DNA of 64,000 nt from the NCBI GenBank assembly GCA_024998595.1, contig JACOEK010000009.1, forward strand, positions 1 to 64,000. The letters run 5' to 3'. Position numbers and translations under genes: made by a program. Position 1 is the stretch's first letter, and each line of letters opens with the position of its first letter. The DNA comes from Nitrospira sp. (lineage in GTDB: Bacteria > Nitrospirota > Nitrospiria > Nitrospirales > Nitrospiraceae). The notes below the pieces were generated by a model that worked only from the letters and a program-made list of their open reading frames with translations, made no database searches and was not told the origin of the DNA. This document shows positions 35,044-43,900 of the stretch, piece by piece.

Positions 35044-36591
35044 ATGACGGTTCTAGATGCGCGGATGCTTGAGCGGTTGATGAAGGAATTTCAGCGATCG
35101 ATGCGAGGTTTGTTGAAGGACGTGTGCCGTGATTTCACCCGGAACTATGCGGACGCTATCTGTACCTTTGAGCTACCGATGGACTGGTTCTTAGCGTTGG
35201 GACAGTCCTTCACGCAGGCGGAGTACAGTAACTGGAAGATGGTGGGGTGGATCGAGTCGCTCAATGACCTTCTGTATTTCGTCGATATTGTGACTCAAGT
35301 GCGACAGGAGCGGTCTCGACGGGATATTGCCGAACAGTTGCGTGCCGAGTTTCGAGAAAAGTTCTACGAGCACGGCTATGCCGATGAGATTTTTCCCAAC
35401 GGCAAACCGGAACCGCGGATGCTTCTCGGACGTCTGACGGCGCTCTGCCATCGGCTGGCTCGTGAGATCACGCAAGAGTCCGTATGTCTTGCCCCGCGGT
35501 TGGCCTGCGCGTGGGTGGCGCAACAACGCCGGGATGCCTGGGTGGTGCCTTGTGATGTGACGGCGAATGTTGAGCGAGTCGAATTGCCCTGGGGCTGCGC
35601 AATCGGCACGGCGGGTGTTTTTTACGGGGCGACGGGTACCGCCCGCACCGCCTTACAGCGCGCAAAGGGTCAGGGGGAGTTCATGATCACGGCGTCCGGA
35701 ATTGAGCTGCTGGTCGGCGATCGGGCCTATCCGATGGTGGAGTGCGGCAGGCATGAGCGCTGGCATTGGCGGCGTCTTGCACCGGTGCCGCTTCGGAATA
35801 GCCGATACGGGTCGCTCGTCCTCGGGCCGACACTCGTCTATGGAAAAGATAAAACGCCGGTCGGTGTGCGGCCTACGAAGGCCGAGGTGGCGAAACGCAT
35901 GCGCCGGGCGGTATCGGCCATTGCTGCCGCCTGGCCGGACGGGGATCGGCTGCTGGCGTTGCTCACCTCGCGCATTGTTCCGTTGAAAGCCGCGGGGGTG
36001 GTGAGCTTCAGTTACCGGCATCGCCCGGGATTATCCGCCATCAATTGTTTTGATCGCGATCAGCTGGATCTAATCGATGACCTGATTCACGAAAACAGTC
36101 ACCACCACCTCAATCTTCTCCTGCGCAACGATGTCATGTATCAGCACGATCACAATCAGGAGATTTTCTATTCGCCCTGGCGGCGCACGCTGCGGCCGCT
36201 GCGCGGAGTTCTGCACGCGACATTCACCTTCACCATGGGCGCCATGCTGTTCGAGCGGCTCGTGGTGTGGGGCTCCGGGAAGGCGGGAAAGACCGGCTGG
36301 AAAAGGGCCGGTCTCAACCCGCGCGATCTCGCCCGTGCTCGATACCGCTGCCTTGAAGAAATCGAATCCGTCCGGTACTCGCTCAAGGATCTTGAGTATG
36401 CAGGCAGCCATCTGAAGTGGCTTACAGGCGGAGGCAGGCAGCTGGTGAAGCAATTACGCGATGCGCTCGCCTCAATGGAGCGCGGGATGCAGGAGTATGA
36501 ACAGGACGTCAGCCGGTCTTCATTCGGTCCCGCCTTGCGCCGGCATCGAGCCGAACTTGCTGAGGCGCGGGAGACGTTGAGCCTGATGTAA
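35044..36591 (+). CDS. HExxH-type putative peptide beta-hydroxylase domain protein
   Basis: A 515-residue protein. Its key signature is IHENSHHHLNLLL (His349, Glu350, His353), followed about 30 residues later by FYSPWRRTLRPLRGVLHATFTF. This pair of motifs matches the HEXXH-motif domain now assigned to aKG-HExxH-type peptide beta-hydroxylases, found next to ribosomally made peptides. The N-terminal 200 residues are helical and the C-terminus (about 430-510) may be coiled coil. I see no precursor peptide within several kb. The ATG at 35044 has a weak upstream site (GAAAGG). The hydroxylase activity is inferred from the domain family; a metalloprotease reading is the alternative. Confidence 0.65.
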   Translation: MTVLDARMLERLMKEFQRSMRGLLKDVCRDFTRNYADAICTFELPMDWFLALGQSFTQAEYSNWKMVGWIESLNDLLYFVDIVTQVRQERSRRDIAEQLRAEFREKFYEHGYADEIFPNGKPEPRMLLGRLTALCHRLAREITQESVCLAPRLACAWVAQQRRDAWVVPCDVTANVERVELPWGCAIGTAGVFYGATGTARTALQRAKGQGEFMITASGIELLVGDRAYPMVECGRHERWHWRRLAPVPLRNSRYGSLVLGPTLVYGKDKTPVGVRPTKAEVAKRMRRAVSAIAAAWPDGDRLLALLTSRIVPLKAAGVVSFSYRHRPGLSAINCFDRDQLDLIDDLIHENSHHHLNLLLRNDVMYQHDHNQEIFYSPWRRTLRPLRGVLHATFTFTMGAMLFERLVVWGSGKAGKTGWKRAGLNPRDLARARYRCLEEIESVRYSLKDLEYAGSHLKWLTGGGRQLVKQLRDALASMERGMQEYEQDVSRSSFGPALRRHRAELAEARETLSLM

Positions 36592-36630
36592 TCCCTGTCG
36601 TAGGTAAATGGTCGTGATTGGGAGGCAGAA

Positions 36631-36662
36631 CGGGCCCCGGCTTCGGTTGAAGCCGGGGCCCG
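36631..36662. terminator. Bidirectional terminator hairpin
   Basis: A perfect 14-bp stem (36631-36644 with 36649-36662) with a GGTT loop lies between convergent genes. Only TTTACT follows on the plus strand. Confidence 0.75.
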
Positions 36663-36730
36663 TTTACTGGGGAGGAGTCTCCCGCGTATTGCCGAACTGC
36701 CAGAACTAGAGCGAGCTTTTTCGCCGGCGG

Positions 36731-37288
36731 TCACTTTGCCGGTTGTGTTTTTGCGGTCGCTGCAGCGGGCCTGATACGAACCAGGTACGAGCCGATCTCT
36801 GGATCGCCGGTTTGAGGACTCGCGGCCGGACCCTCGCTTTCGGCATGCGAGCCGGTGGGATTCAACAGGCTGAGAGACAATCGGAGGGTTCCGAGAATCC
36901 TGGTCGGGACGTCCGGCGGTGGAGCCGGAGGTTTCATGATGCCTCGGCTGGTGATCACGTTGGTCGCTGCATGGAGCACTTTGCCGTCCATGAGGTTTTG
37001 CAGGGTCTGAATCCCCTGGTGATTCCTGGCATCGTTGGGGGAAGGCGTGAGGGCTGGTTCCGATAAACCTTTCGTGATGCCGGCATGCTCGCATAACCCG
37101 CGGATCTGCGAGCCGTCGGCATAGTGAAAGCCGTGCGCCGTCGTGAAGTCGCCGAATCCGCCCATGACCTGCTGATACGATCGTCCGGCGGTTGCGGTGA
37201 GATTGAGCCACTGTAAATTGGTGTCGGTATCGAAGGTGAGAAGGTGATCCTCACTACCTGGAACGAGATCCTGTTGAATCAGTGCCAT
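36731..37288 (-). CDS. DUF1566/PEP-CTERM-like protein fragment-style sequence
   Basis: A 185-residue protein. The N-terminal 100 residues (LLTFDTDTNLQWLNL, GFHYADGSQIRGLCEHAGI) match the region near the start of many PEP-CTERM and DUF1566 exported proteins, which place a W-rich segment after a signal peptide. Here there is no signal peptide and no PEP-CTERM tail; the C-terminus is Pro/Ala-rich. It may therefore be a cytoplasmic derivative or a remodelled copy. The ATG at 37288 is used. Confidence 0.55.
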   Translation of the reverse strand: MALIQQDLVPGSEDHLLTFDTDTNLQWLNLTATAGRSYQQVMGGFGDFTTAHGFHYADGSQIRGLCEHAGITKGLSEPALTPSPNDARNHQGIQTLQNLMDGKVLHAATNVITSRGIMKPPAPPPDVPTRILGTLRLSLSLLNPTGSHAESEGPAASPQTGDPEIGSYLVRIRPAAATAKTQPAK

Positions 37289-37673
37289 GAGAGTCCTCCA
37301 TGGTTGGCGCTACGAGACGGTATTCAGCCAGATACAATCGATACTAGCACAAGGGCATGGGGTTGAACGTCAGTGCCGAACTGGCGGCTATACGACGGAG
37401 TCTATTGTGAGGGAAGCAAGGTAGCGGGAATGCTGAATTGCCTGTATCCGAGATGATACGCAAGTATCCCCACAGATACAGTGGAAAACAGCGCGATATG
37501 AGGGCCGTCGTTCATACGACAAGACTGAAATCACGGGTTATGCTCATCCTATTGAAGTGTGAATTCGGCGGATGGTACCGGGCAGGCAAGAACCATCCGG
37601 TCGCAGCGTCCGAGTCCGTTGAGGAATGGTTCGAACCGAGATACAAAGCTGGGGCCTTGTTTCAGAAGCCTGA
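37289..37673. other. Intergenic region without supported gene
   Basis: About 385 bases. A 79-codon open frame at 37438-37677 overlaps the next gene and lacks a ribosome site. No promoter or hairpin stands out. Confidence 0.4.
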
Positions 37674-38783
37674 CTAAGGTTGGACGGTCACGTCGACATA
37701 CGCCGGCACACTGTCCGCGCCCTTCTTATCCGTCACGCGAAGCTTGAAACGAAAGGTGCGAGTCTCTGAGACATACGGAGCGGTAAAGGATGGCTCCGCC
37801 ATGTTCACGTCGAGCATGGCCACTTTGCTGCCGCGCACCTGCCCCCAGGCATAAAACAGCGCTTCTCCCTCAGGGTCGCGACTCTGGAGTCCGCTCAAGC
37901 GTACCTTCGTGCCGGCCTTCACTGTTTTGGCGGTACCGGCATTGGCAATGGGCGGTTCATTCGGCTCAGGATTGACCTCCACGCGCACGTCGAGTGTGGC
38001 CTGTTTGCCGCGGTTGGTCACGGTGAGTGAGGTTTTGCCGATGCCGACAATCTGCAGCAGCCCATCGGGCAGGACTTTGAGGATCTGATCATTCCCGGAT
38101 GTATAGACGGTGCCGGAACTGGGTGAGGAGAGGGGGCGGCTGATGCCGTCTGCAAATTCGCCCACCACCGGAAGTTCGAAGATCTTGCCGAGTGAATCGA
38201 CGTGGCCGTAGGCGGAGGATTGCCCTGTTCGCCCAAGTTGGAGCGGTTTCTCCGTTTCAAAGTCAATCGAAAGAAGCTCGGCATTCGGCTGGACAATGAC
38301 AAAAACTTCATCGAAGACGGTTTTGCGTCCCAGGCGGCCTTGGGAAATATCCGCGATGGCCAGGAGCCGCATGCGGCCCACGGCGTCGGAGGGGACCGGC
38401 AACGCGCCACCGTAAGGCGGCATGCGATCCACAGTTGAAGTCAGCGCCGGGAGCGCGACGACAGGCGCTCCCGTGATGCTGTCCTTCTGCCAGTACTTTT
38501 CTGTCGACATGCTGCCCTGGGAGCCCTTTCCTGCGCGCTCCTCGCCTTGTTCCACCAAAGATTCCGTCTGTTCGGGATACCAGTAGTAGCGCACTTCGAC
38601 GAGGCCCGCCTCACGGCCGGCTTCGACCTCGGCGGTGGTTGGCTGGCCAGAAGTCAGCGTAGCGCCGTTCGCGGGCGCGACGATCGTAAATGCCAGCCCC
38701 GGATGGGGAAGGGCGGTAAGCAAGCAGGCAACTGTCAGCAGGTGGGCGCTCGCTCTCCAATTTTTTCGTGATGTGCTTCGCAT
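37674..38783 (-). CDS. Secreted PKD/Ig-like domain protein
   Basis: A 369-residue exported protein with a signal peptide (about residues 1-32, ending PGLA). A central region of unknown fold is followed by a bacterial Ig-like segment (LPDGLLQIVGIGKTSLTVTNRG) and a PKD-type domain at about 275-365 (PPIANAG, SGLQSRDPEG, YAWGQ, FKLRVTDKKG). PKD domains mediate binding at the cell surface. The ATG at 38783 has GAGG five bases upstream. A GTG six bases earlier overlaps the stop of the permease gene (GTGA), so the two genes are coupled. Confidence 0.75.
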   Translation of the reverse strand: MRSTSRKNWRASAHLLTVACLLTALPHPGLAFTIVAPANGATLTSGQPTTAEVEAGREAGLVEVRYYWYPEQTESLVEQGEERAGKGSQGSMSTEKYWQKDSITGAPVVALPALTSTVDRMPPYGGALPVPSDAVGRMRLLAIADISQGRLGRKTVFDEVFVIVQPNAELLSIDFETEKPLQLGRTGQSSAYGHVDSLGKIFELPVVGEFADGISRPLSSPSSGTVYTSGNDQILKVLPDGLLQIVGIGKTSLTVTNRGKQATLDVRVEVNPEPNEPPIANAGTAKTVKAGTKVRLSGLQSRDPEGEALFYAWGQVRGSKVAMLDVNMAEPSFTAPYVSETRTFRFKLRVTDKKGADSVPAYVDVTVQP

Positions 38784-38785
38784 GC

Positions 38786-40600
38786 TCACCTCGTTAGGTG
38801 ATAGGGAACGTCCGTCAGGATCACACGATCCTTAAACAGCAAGGCGCCTTTCAGCATGAAGGCCCGTTGGTTATGCAGGATGTTCTGCCACCAGCGGGCC
38901 GGAAGAATTTCCGGGATTACTACGGTGACCCAGCATTCCTGGTCCTTCTGCAGCACCTGTTCGAGATAATCCAGTAACGAACTGAGCACGGACCGGTAGG
39001 GAGAAGGCAGCACCGTGAGAGGGACGCCGCACCCCCACTGAGCCCATTGGATTTCCACCCGGGCGGTTTCTTCGGGATCGACATCGACCAGGACGGCCCG
39101 AATGTCCCCGGAGCGACTTCGCGCATAATCCACCGCGCGAATGACGGCCCGGTTGACGCCGCCGATCGGCAGCACCACGATATTGCGCCGAGGCATAGGA
39201 GGACGATGTCCCCGTGACAACGCAACTTGCTCAGAGACGGCTTTGTAATGGGAGCGGATGGCGCGAAAAAACGTAATCAGCATCGGGATCAGCACGATGA
39301 CGATCCAGGCGCCATGGGCGAATTTGGTGCTGGCAATGATCAATGTGGCAATGGCGGTGGTGACGGCGCCGATGCCGTTTACCAGCAGCTTCTTTTCCCA
39401 ATGCGGTCCCTTCTTGACGAGCCAACGCTTCACCATCCCGGCTTGCGAGATCGTGAAGGAAAGAAATACGCCGACGGCGTAGAGCGGAATGAGCGCATGG
39501 GTATCCCCGTTGAACAGGACGATCAGCAGGCAGGAAAAGACGCCGAGAATGATCACGCCGTTGGAGAAGACCAGCCGGTCCCCCATCATGGACATTTGGT
39601 GCGGCATGTAGCTGTCACGCGCCAGGATTGACGCCAACCGGGGGAATCCATTGAAGCTGCTGTTGGCGGCCAGGATCAAAATGGTCATGGTCGAGGCCTG
39701 CACGAGGAAGTACAGTAGACCGGTTCCAAAGGTGGCGCGTGCGATTTGAGAGACAACGGTCTCGTCGTTTTTCGGCACGATGCCGAAATAGTAGGCCATG
39801 GCGCTGATGCCGATGAACATGGTGCCGAGAATTACCGCCATGCCGATCATGGTAAACGCGGCATTTTTCGGTTCCGGTTTCTTGAATGCCGAGACACCGT
39901 TTGAAATGACTTCGACTCCGGTGAGCGCGGTACAGCCGGAAGAAAAGGCGCGGAGAAGGAGAAACAGGGTTAAAGGCTCCGTGGGCGCCATGCTGGGGAG
40001 TGGCTCGACACGTGCCGCATGGCCGAACAGAATCTGGACGACGCCGACGCCGAGCATGGCCGCGATGGTTGCAATGAAAATGTAGGTCGGCACGGCGAAG
40101 AACTGTCCGGATTCACGGACGCCGCGCAGGTTGACGACCGTAACAAGGAGAATCGCGGCGACGCAGAGGGCTTCTCTATGGGCAAGCAGGTCCGGGAAGG
40201 CAGACGTCAACGCCGCAATACCGGCCGCCACGCTGACAGCGACTGTCAGGACATAGTCGATCATCAGCGCTGCCGCCGCAACAAGGCCGGGCCATTCTCC
40301 TAGATTGGACTTGCCGACAATGTACGCCCCGCCGCCCTCCGGATATTCGAAAATAATCTGCCGATAGGACATCGTCAGGATAATCAGCAGGCCGATGATC
40401 GAGAGGCTGAGCGGGATGGAATAGCCCACCATGGCTGTACCGGCCAGGGTGAGGACGAGCAAAATCTCCTCTGTGGCGTATGCCACCGAGGACAAGGCGT
40501 CGGAGGAAAAGACGGCTAGGGCGAGTCGCTTAGAAAGGCGTTCGTGAGCGGCTTCCTTCGTCTTGAGTGGCAGGCCGACAAGCCAGCGTTTCAAGATCAT
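38786..40600 (-). CDS. APC-superfamily amino acid/cation permease
   Basis: A 604-residue permease with a dozen membrane segments and a cytoplasmic C-terminal domain of about 150 residues. The start (KRLALAVFSSDALSSVAYATEEIL) and YPEGGGAYIVGKSNLGEWPGLVAAAALMIDY are typical of the amino acid permease family found in many bacteria with a UspA-like C-terminus. The C-terminal NIVVLPIGGVNRAVIRAVDYARSRSGDIRAVLVDVD is the UspA-like part. The substrate is unknown. It is upstream of, and coupled to, the PKD protein. Confidence 0.88.
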   Translation of the reverse strand: MILKRWLVGLPLKTKEAAHERLSKRLALAVFSSDALSSVAYATEEILLVLTLAGTAMVGYSIPLSLSIIGLLIILTMSYRQIIFEYPEGGGAYIVGKSNLGEWPGLVAAAALMIDYVLTVAVSVAAGIAALTSAFPDLLAHREALCVAAILLVTVVNLRGVRESGQFFAVPTYIFIATIAAMLGVGVVQILFGHAARVEPLPSMAPTEPLTLFLLLRAFSSGCTALTGVEVISNGVSAFKKPEPKNAAFTMIGMAVILGTMFIGISAMAYYFGIVPKNDETVVSQIARATFGTGLLYFLVQASTMTILILAANSSFNGFPRLASILARDSYMPHQMSMMGDRLVFSNGVIILGVFSCLLIVLFNGDTHALIPLYAVGVFLSFTISQAGMVKRWLVKKGPHWEKKLLVNGIGAVTTAIATLIIASTKFAHGAWIVIVLIPMLITFFRAIRSHYKAVSEQVALSRGHRPPMPRRNIVVLPIGGVNRAVIRAVDYARSRSGDIRAVLVDVDPEETARVEIQWAQWGCGVPLTVLPSPYRSVLSSLLDYLEQVLQKDQECWVTVVIPEILPARWWQNILHNQRAFMLKGALLFKDRVILTDVPYHLTR

Positions 40601-40933
40601 GCGACATTATGCCTGAACTGGCTGAAGAGAGACAATGGAGCGCAACGATTGCAACTCAGAGCCGCGCATTATCTGACCCGTGTCGATCGCGCGTAAGATC
40701 ATCGAGGAAGAAGGTTGCGTTCAAGTTCACGCTGGGGCAAGGGGGTTGACAGAGACTTGGGACTTCAGTAATCTCCGGCACCTGTTTCAATGGAGTGGCC
40801 TGCGCGCGTGATGCCGCAGGATTATGGCCAAAAAGCATTGCTCAAGGTCTGAGGTTGTCATGTTCTAATTCGTAGGCCCTCGTAACATTTAACATTCAGT
40901 ATCTCTTCCAACTCTATCCAAGGAGGCCGGTCC
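40601..40933. other. Divergent promoter region before the multicopper oxidase gene
   Basis: About 330 bases between divergent genes. It carries the candidate promoter listed at 40745. No supported small gene is seen. Confidence 0.4.
40745..40773 (+). promoter_or_regulatory. Candidate sigma-70 promoter of the multicopper oxidase gene
   Basis: A consensus -35 TTGACA (40745-40750), a 17-base spacer and a -10 TAATCT (40768-40773). The leader would be about 150 bases long. Confidence 0.35.
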
Positions 40934-43900
40934 ATGGATTGTCAGTGGTTCACTCGCGTCACATCGCGCGCCCTCAGCGTTATCGCTGGTGGTGCGCTTG
41001 TGTGCCTACCGCTAGCCGCGTCGGCTGAAAGTCAGCTACACGCGGATCATGCGGTGCCTCAACAAACAGCAATGTCCCATCAACTTCCGCCCTGGGCGGA
41101 AAAGTTGAAGGGGCAAACGATCGTCGAAGATGCGATGGCTGGAAAGCCGGAGCGGTCCGCGATGGTCGAGCAGCAGCACCAACGGGTCATGGAGCATTTG
41201 ACCAATGATCCGCAGGGGCAGGCGGTCAATACGGGTATGTTCAATACCCAGACCATGATGCACCAATATGGGGCGGGCGGTCAGGATCTTCTCTTGATGT
41301 CTGACCCGCGAGTGGAACCAGTGGCAATGACTGGCGGCGGGAAGTGCCCGGCTGCCGCGCCGGTGAAGCAATATAATGTGTCCGCGATCAATGTCGAGAT
41401 CACGCTTAACCAGTGGCTCGATTTTTATCCCGGCTACATGTATACGCTGGATGAAAACCTCGACAAGGTTCGAGCAGAAGAGACGAAGAATCGGGAAGCC
41501 CGCGACAAGGAAGGATTTGACCCCGGTGCGGTGATTCCCGGTGTGCAAGCCCAGTGGATCCAGCCCCTCACGATTCGCGGGAACCAGGGCGACTGCGTCA
41601 AGATCAAGCTGACCAACAAATTAGAAGGTGGCGAAGACGTCAGCCTTCACATCCATGGCTCCAGCATGGTCGTGAGCGCAACCGGTGCCGCAGCCGCTAC
41701 CACGAACTCCGACAGCATCGTCCAGAAGGAGAAGAGCGGCGAGTTTGAGTGGTACATCCACCCAAGCACGCAGGAAGGTGTCCGCCAGTTCCATACGTTC
41801 GCCAATGACCGCGAATTGACCGTGATGGGTCTCTTCGGGTCCTTCGTCGTCGAACCGCGTGGATCCGAGTACCTGGAAGCCTTGGGAACGGGCGATGCGA
41901 CTCCGACCGCGAGCGGTTGGCAAGTCATCATCCGGAACGGCACCGGTCCGGATTTCCGTGAATTCGTCTTGTATTATCACGAGGTCGGCGACGAGGCCTT
42001 CCGCCCCGTCAACAAGAAGGGCGACTTCCTCCCTCAGCGTGACCCGCTGACCGACGCCTACCGTCCGGGTGGCCGTGCGATTAACTATCGCAGCGAACCG
42101 TTCGGCATCAACAACATGCACGTGCAGCACGAGTACTTCGGCTTCGAAGACGAGTCGATGGGGTACAGCTCGTACACCTTCGGCGATCCGTCGCCCACGA
42201 TCCCGCGCTCGTACATGGGCGACCCGGCGAAGTTCCGCCTGGTCCATGGCGGATCGGAAGTGTTCCATAGCCACCATCCGCATGGCGGCACCATCCGGTG
42301 GCCGCGCAGCCCGCGCGCCATCGATGACATGAATCTGTGGACGACCGCTGGAAACGGACCGGTCAAGTATCCGGTGATCCGTGCCAAGACGGATCGTGTC
42401 GACGTCGAAGTCATCGGGCCGTCGGAAGCGTTGGACCTCGAGACGGAGTGCGGCTCCGGGTTGTGCCAGCAGTTGGCCGGCGATTTCCTGTTCCATTGCC
42501 ACGTGGCGCACCATTATGTGGCGGGCATGTGGGGATACTGGCGGGTCTACAACACCCTTCAACAGGGCGACATGCGTAATGACGTCATGCCGGATCTGCT
42601 TGAGTTGCCCGATCGGAAAGGTCGCATCAAGGGGCCGATCACGTCGGACAAGTTAGTCGGTCAGACCGTGGATTGGTTCGGCAAGTCCTTCAAGATCGTC
42701 GAGAAGGGCAAGAGCGATTGGAAGTCCAATCCGGCCACCGTCACGATCAAGGACTGGGTCGAGATGCAGCTCCCGACGATGGGCAAGCCGGGACACAAGA
42801 ACGACGAAAAGGGACAGACCGTGTCCTACGATGCCACGGTGTTGGATTGGGCCTGGGAAGGCACCCGTGCATTGAGCGAACCGGAAAGCGCGATCGACAA
42901 TCCGAAGTATAAGTCGACCCATCCGGGCAAGCGGCACCCGATCACATTCGAGCCGTTGACCGGTAAAGTCGCCTGGCCTCACCTCACCCCGCATTTCGGG
43001 AGACGCGTCATGTTCTCCCCGAACCATGTGGGTGCGCCCTGGTTGGAGATGATCCGCCGGGATGCCAACGGCGAGGAAAGCGTCGATCAGGCCCTGCCCG
43101 GTGAAAACGGTAACTGGAGTCTCTGCCCGGAGAATGCGGGCCGGAAACACTACAACGTGCACTTCATCAAGCTCCCGATCACCATCGCCAAGAAAACGGG
43201 CAAGGAGCCGCCGGTCATCGATCCGAACGGCTTGATCTATGTCTTGCATGAAGAAGAGGCGGAGATTCGGAAGAACGATGATTTGAAGTATCCGCTGGTC
43301 GTCCGCGGCAACATCTACGATTGCGTGGACTGGACCCTGACCAGCGAGTGGGACGACGATGACTACACCAACTTCCAGTCGTCGAAGATCAACACCCACT
43401 GGCATTTCCTGCAGTTCGACAACCAAGCCTCCGACGGTGTGATCACCGGATTCTCCTATGAGCAATCCGTGCGTCCGTTCACGATGCTGGAGAAGAAGAA
43501 TGCGAAGGGGCTTCCCGCCCCGATGAACACCGTCGTGACCGCCGCCGCTAAGAAGGGCGCGAACACGATCACGGTGAAGAATGCCAAGCAGTTCCATGTC
43601 GGGACACTGCTGCTTGTTGGTGCCGACAATGTGAAGGGGAATGAAATCTCCCGCATCAAGGCCATCAGCGGCAATACGATTACGTTGGCCAAAGGGCTGA
43701 AAAACGATCACCCGGCCAATGACATCGTCACGGTCGAGTTCGTGCGTCAGCGGTTCTGGGTCGATGCGGACGTGGGGACGGTGTTCTGGCACGACCATGC
43801 GTTCGGTGCGACCACCTGGCCGCACGGCGGCTTCGGCACCTTCATCGCCGAACCGGTTGGATCGACTTATCATGATCCAAAGACTGGAAAATTGATCCGC

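Noticed and set aside
37438-37677. 79-codon open frame on the plus strand
   Set aside because: It overlaps the end of the PKD-domain gene, has no ribosome site and no recognisable domain.
40656-40838. Minus-strand 60-codon frame in the multicopper oxidase promoter region
   Set aside because: There is no ribosome site and the peptide shows no domain or signal; the region is better explained as promoter.
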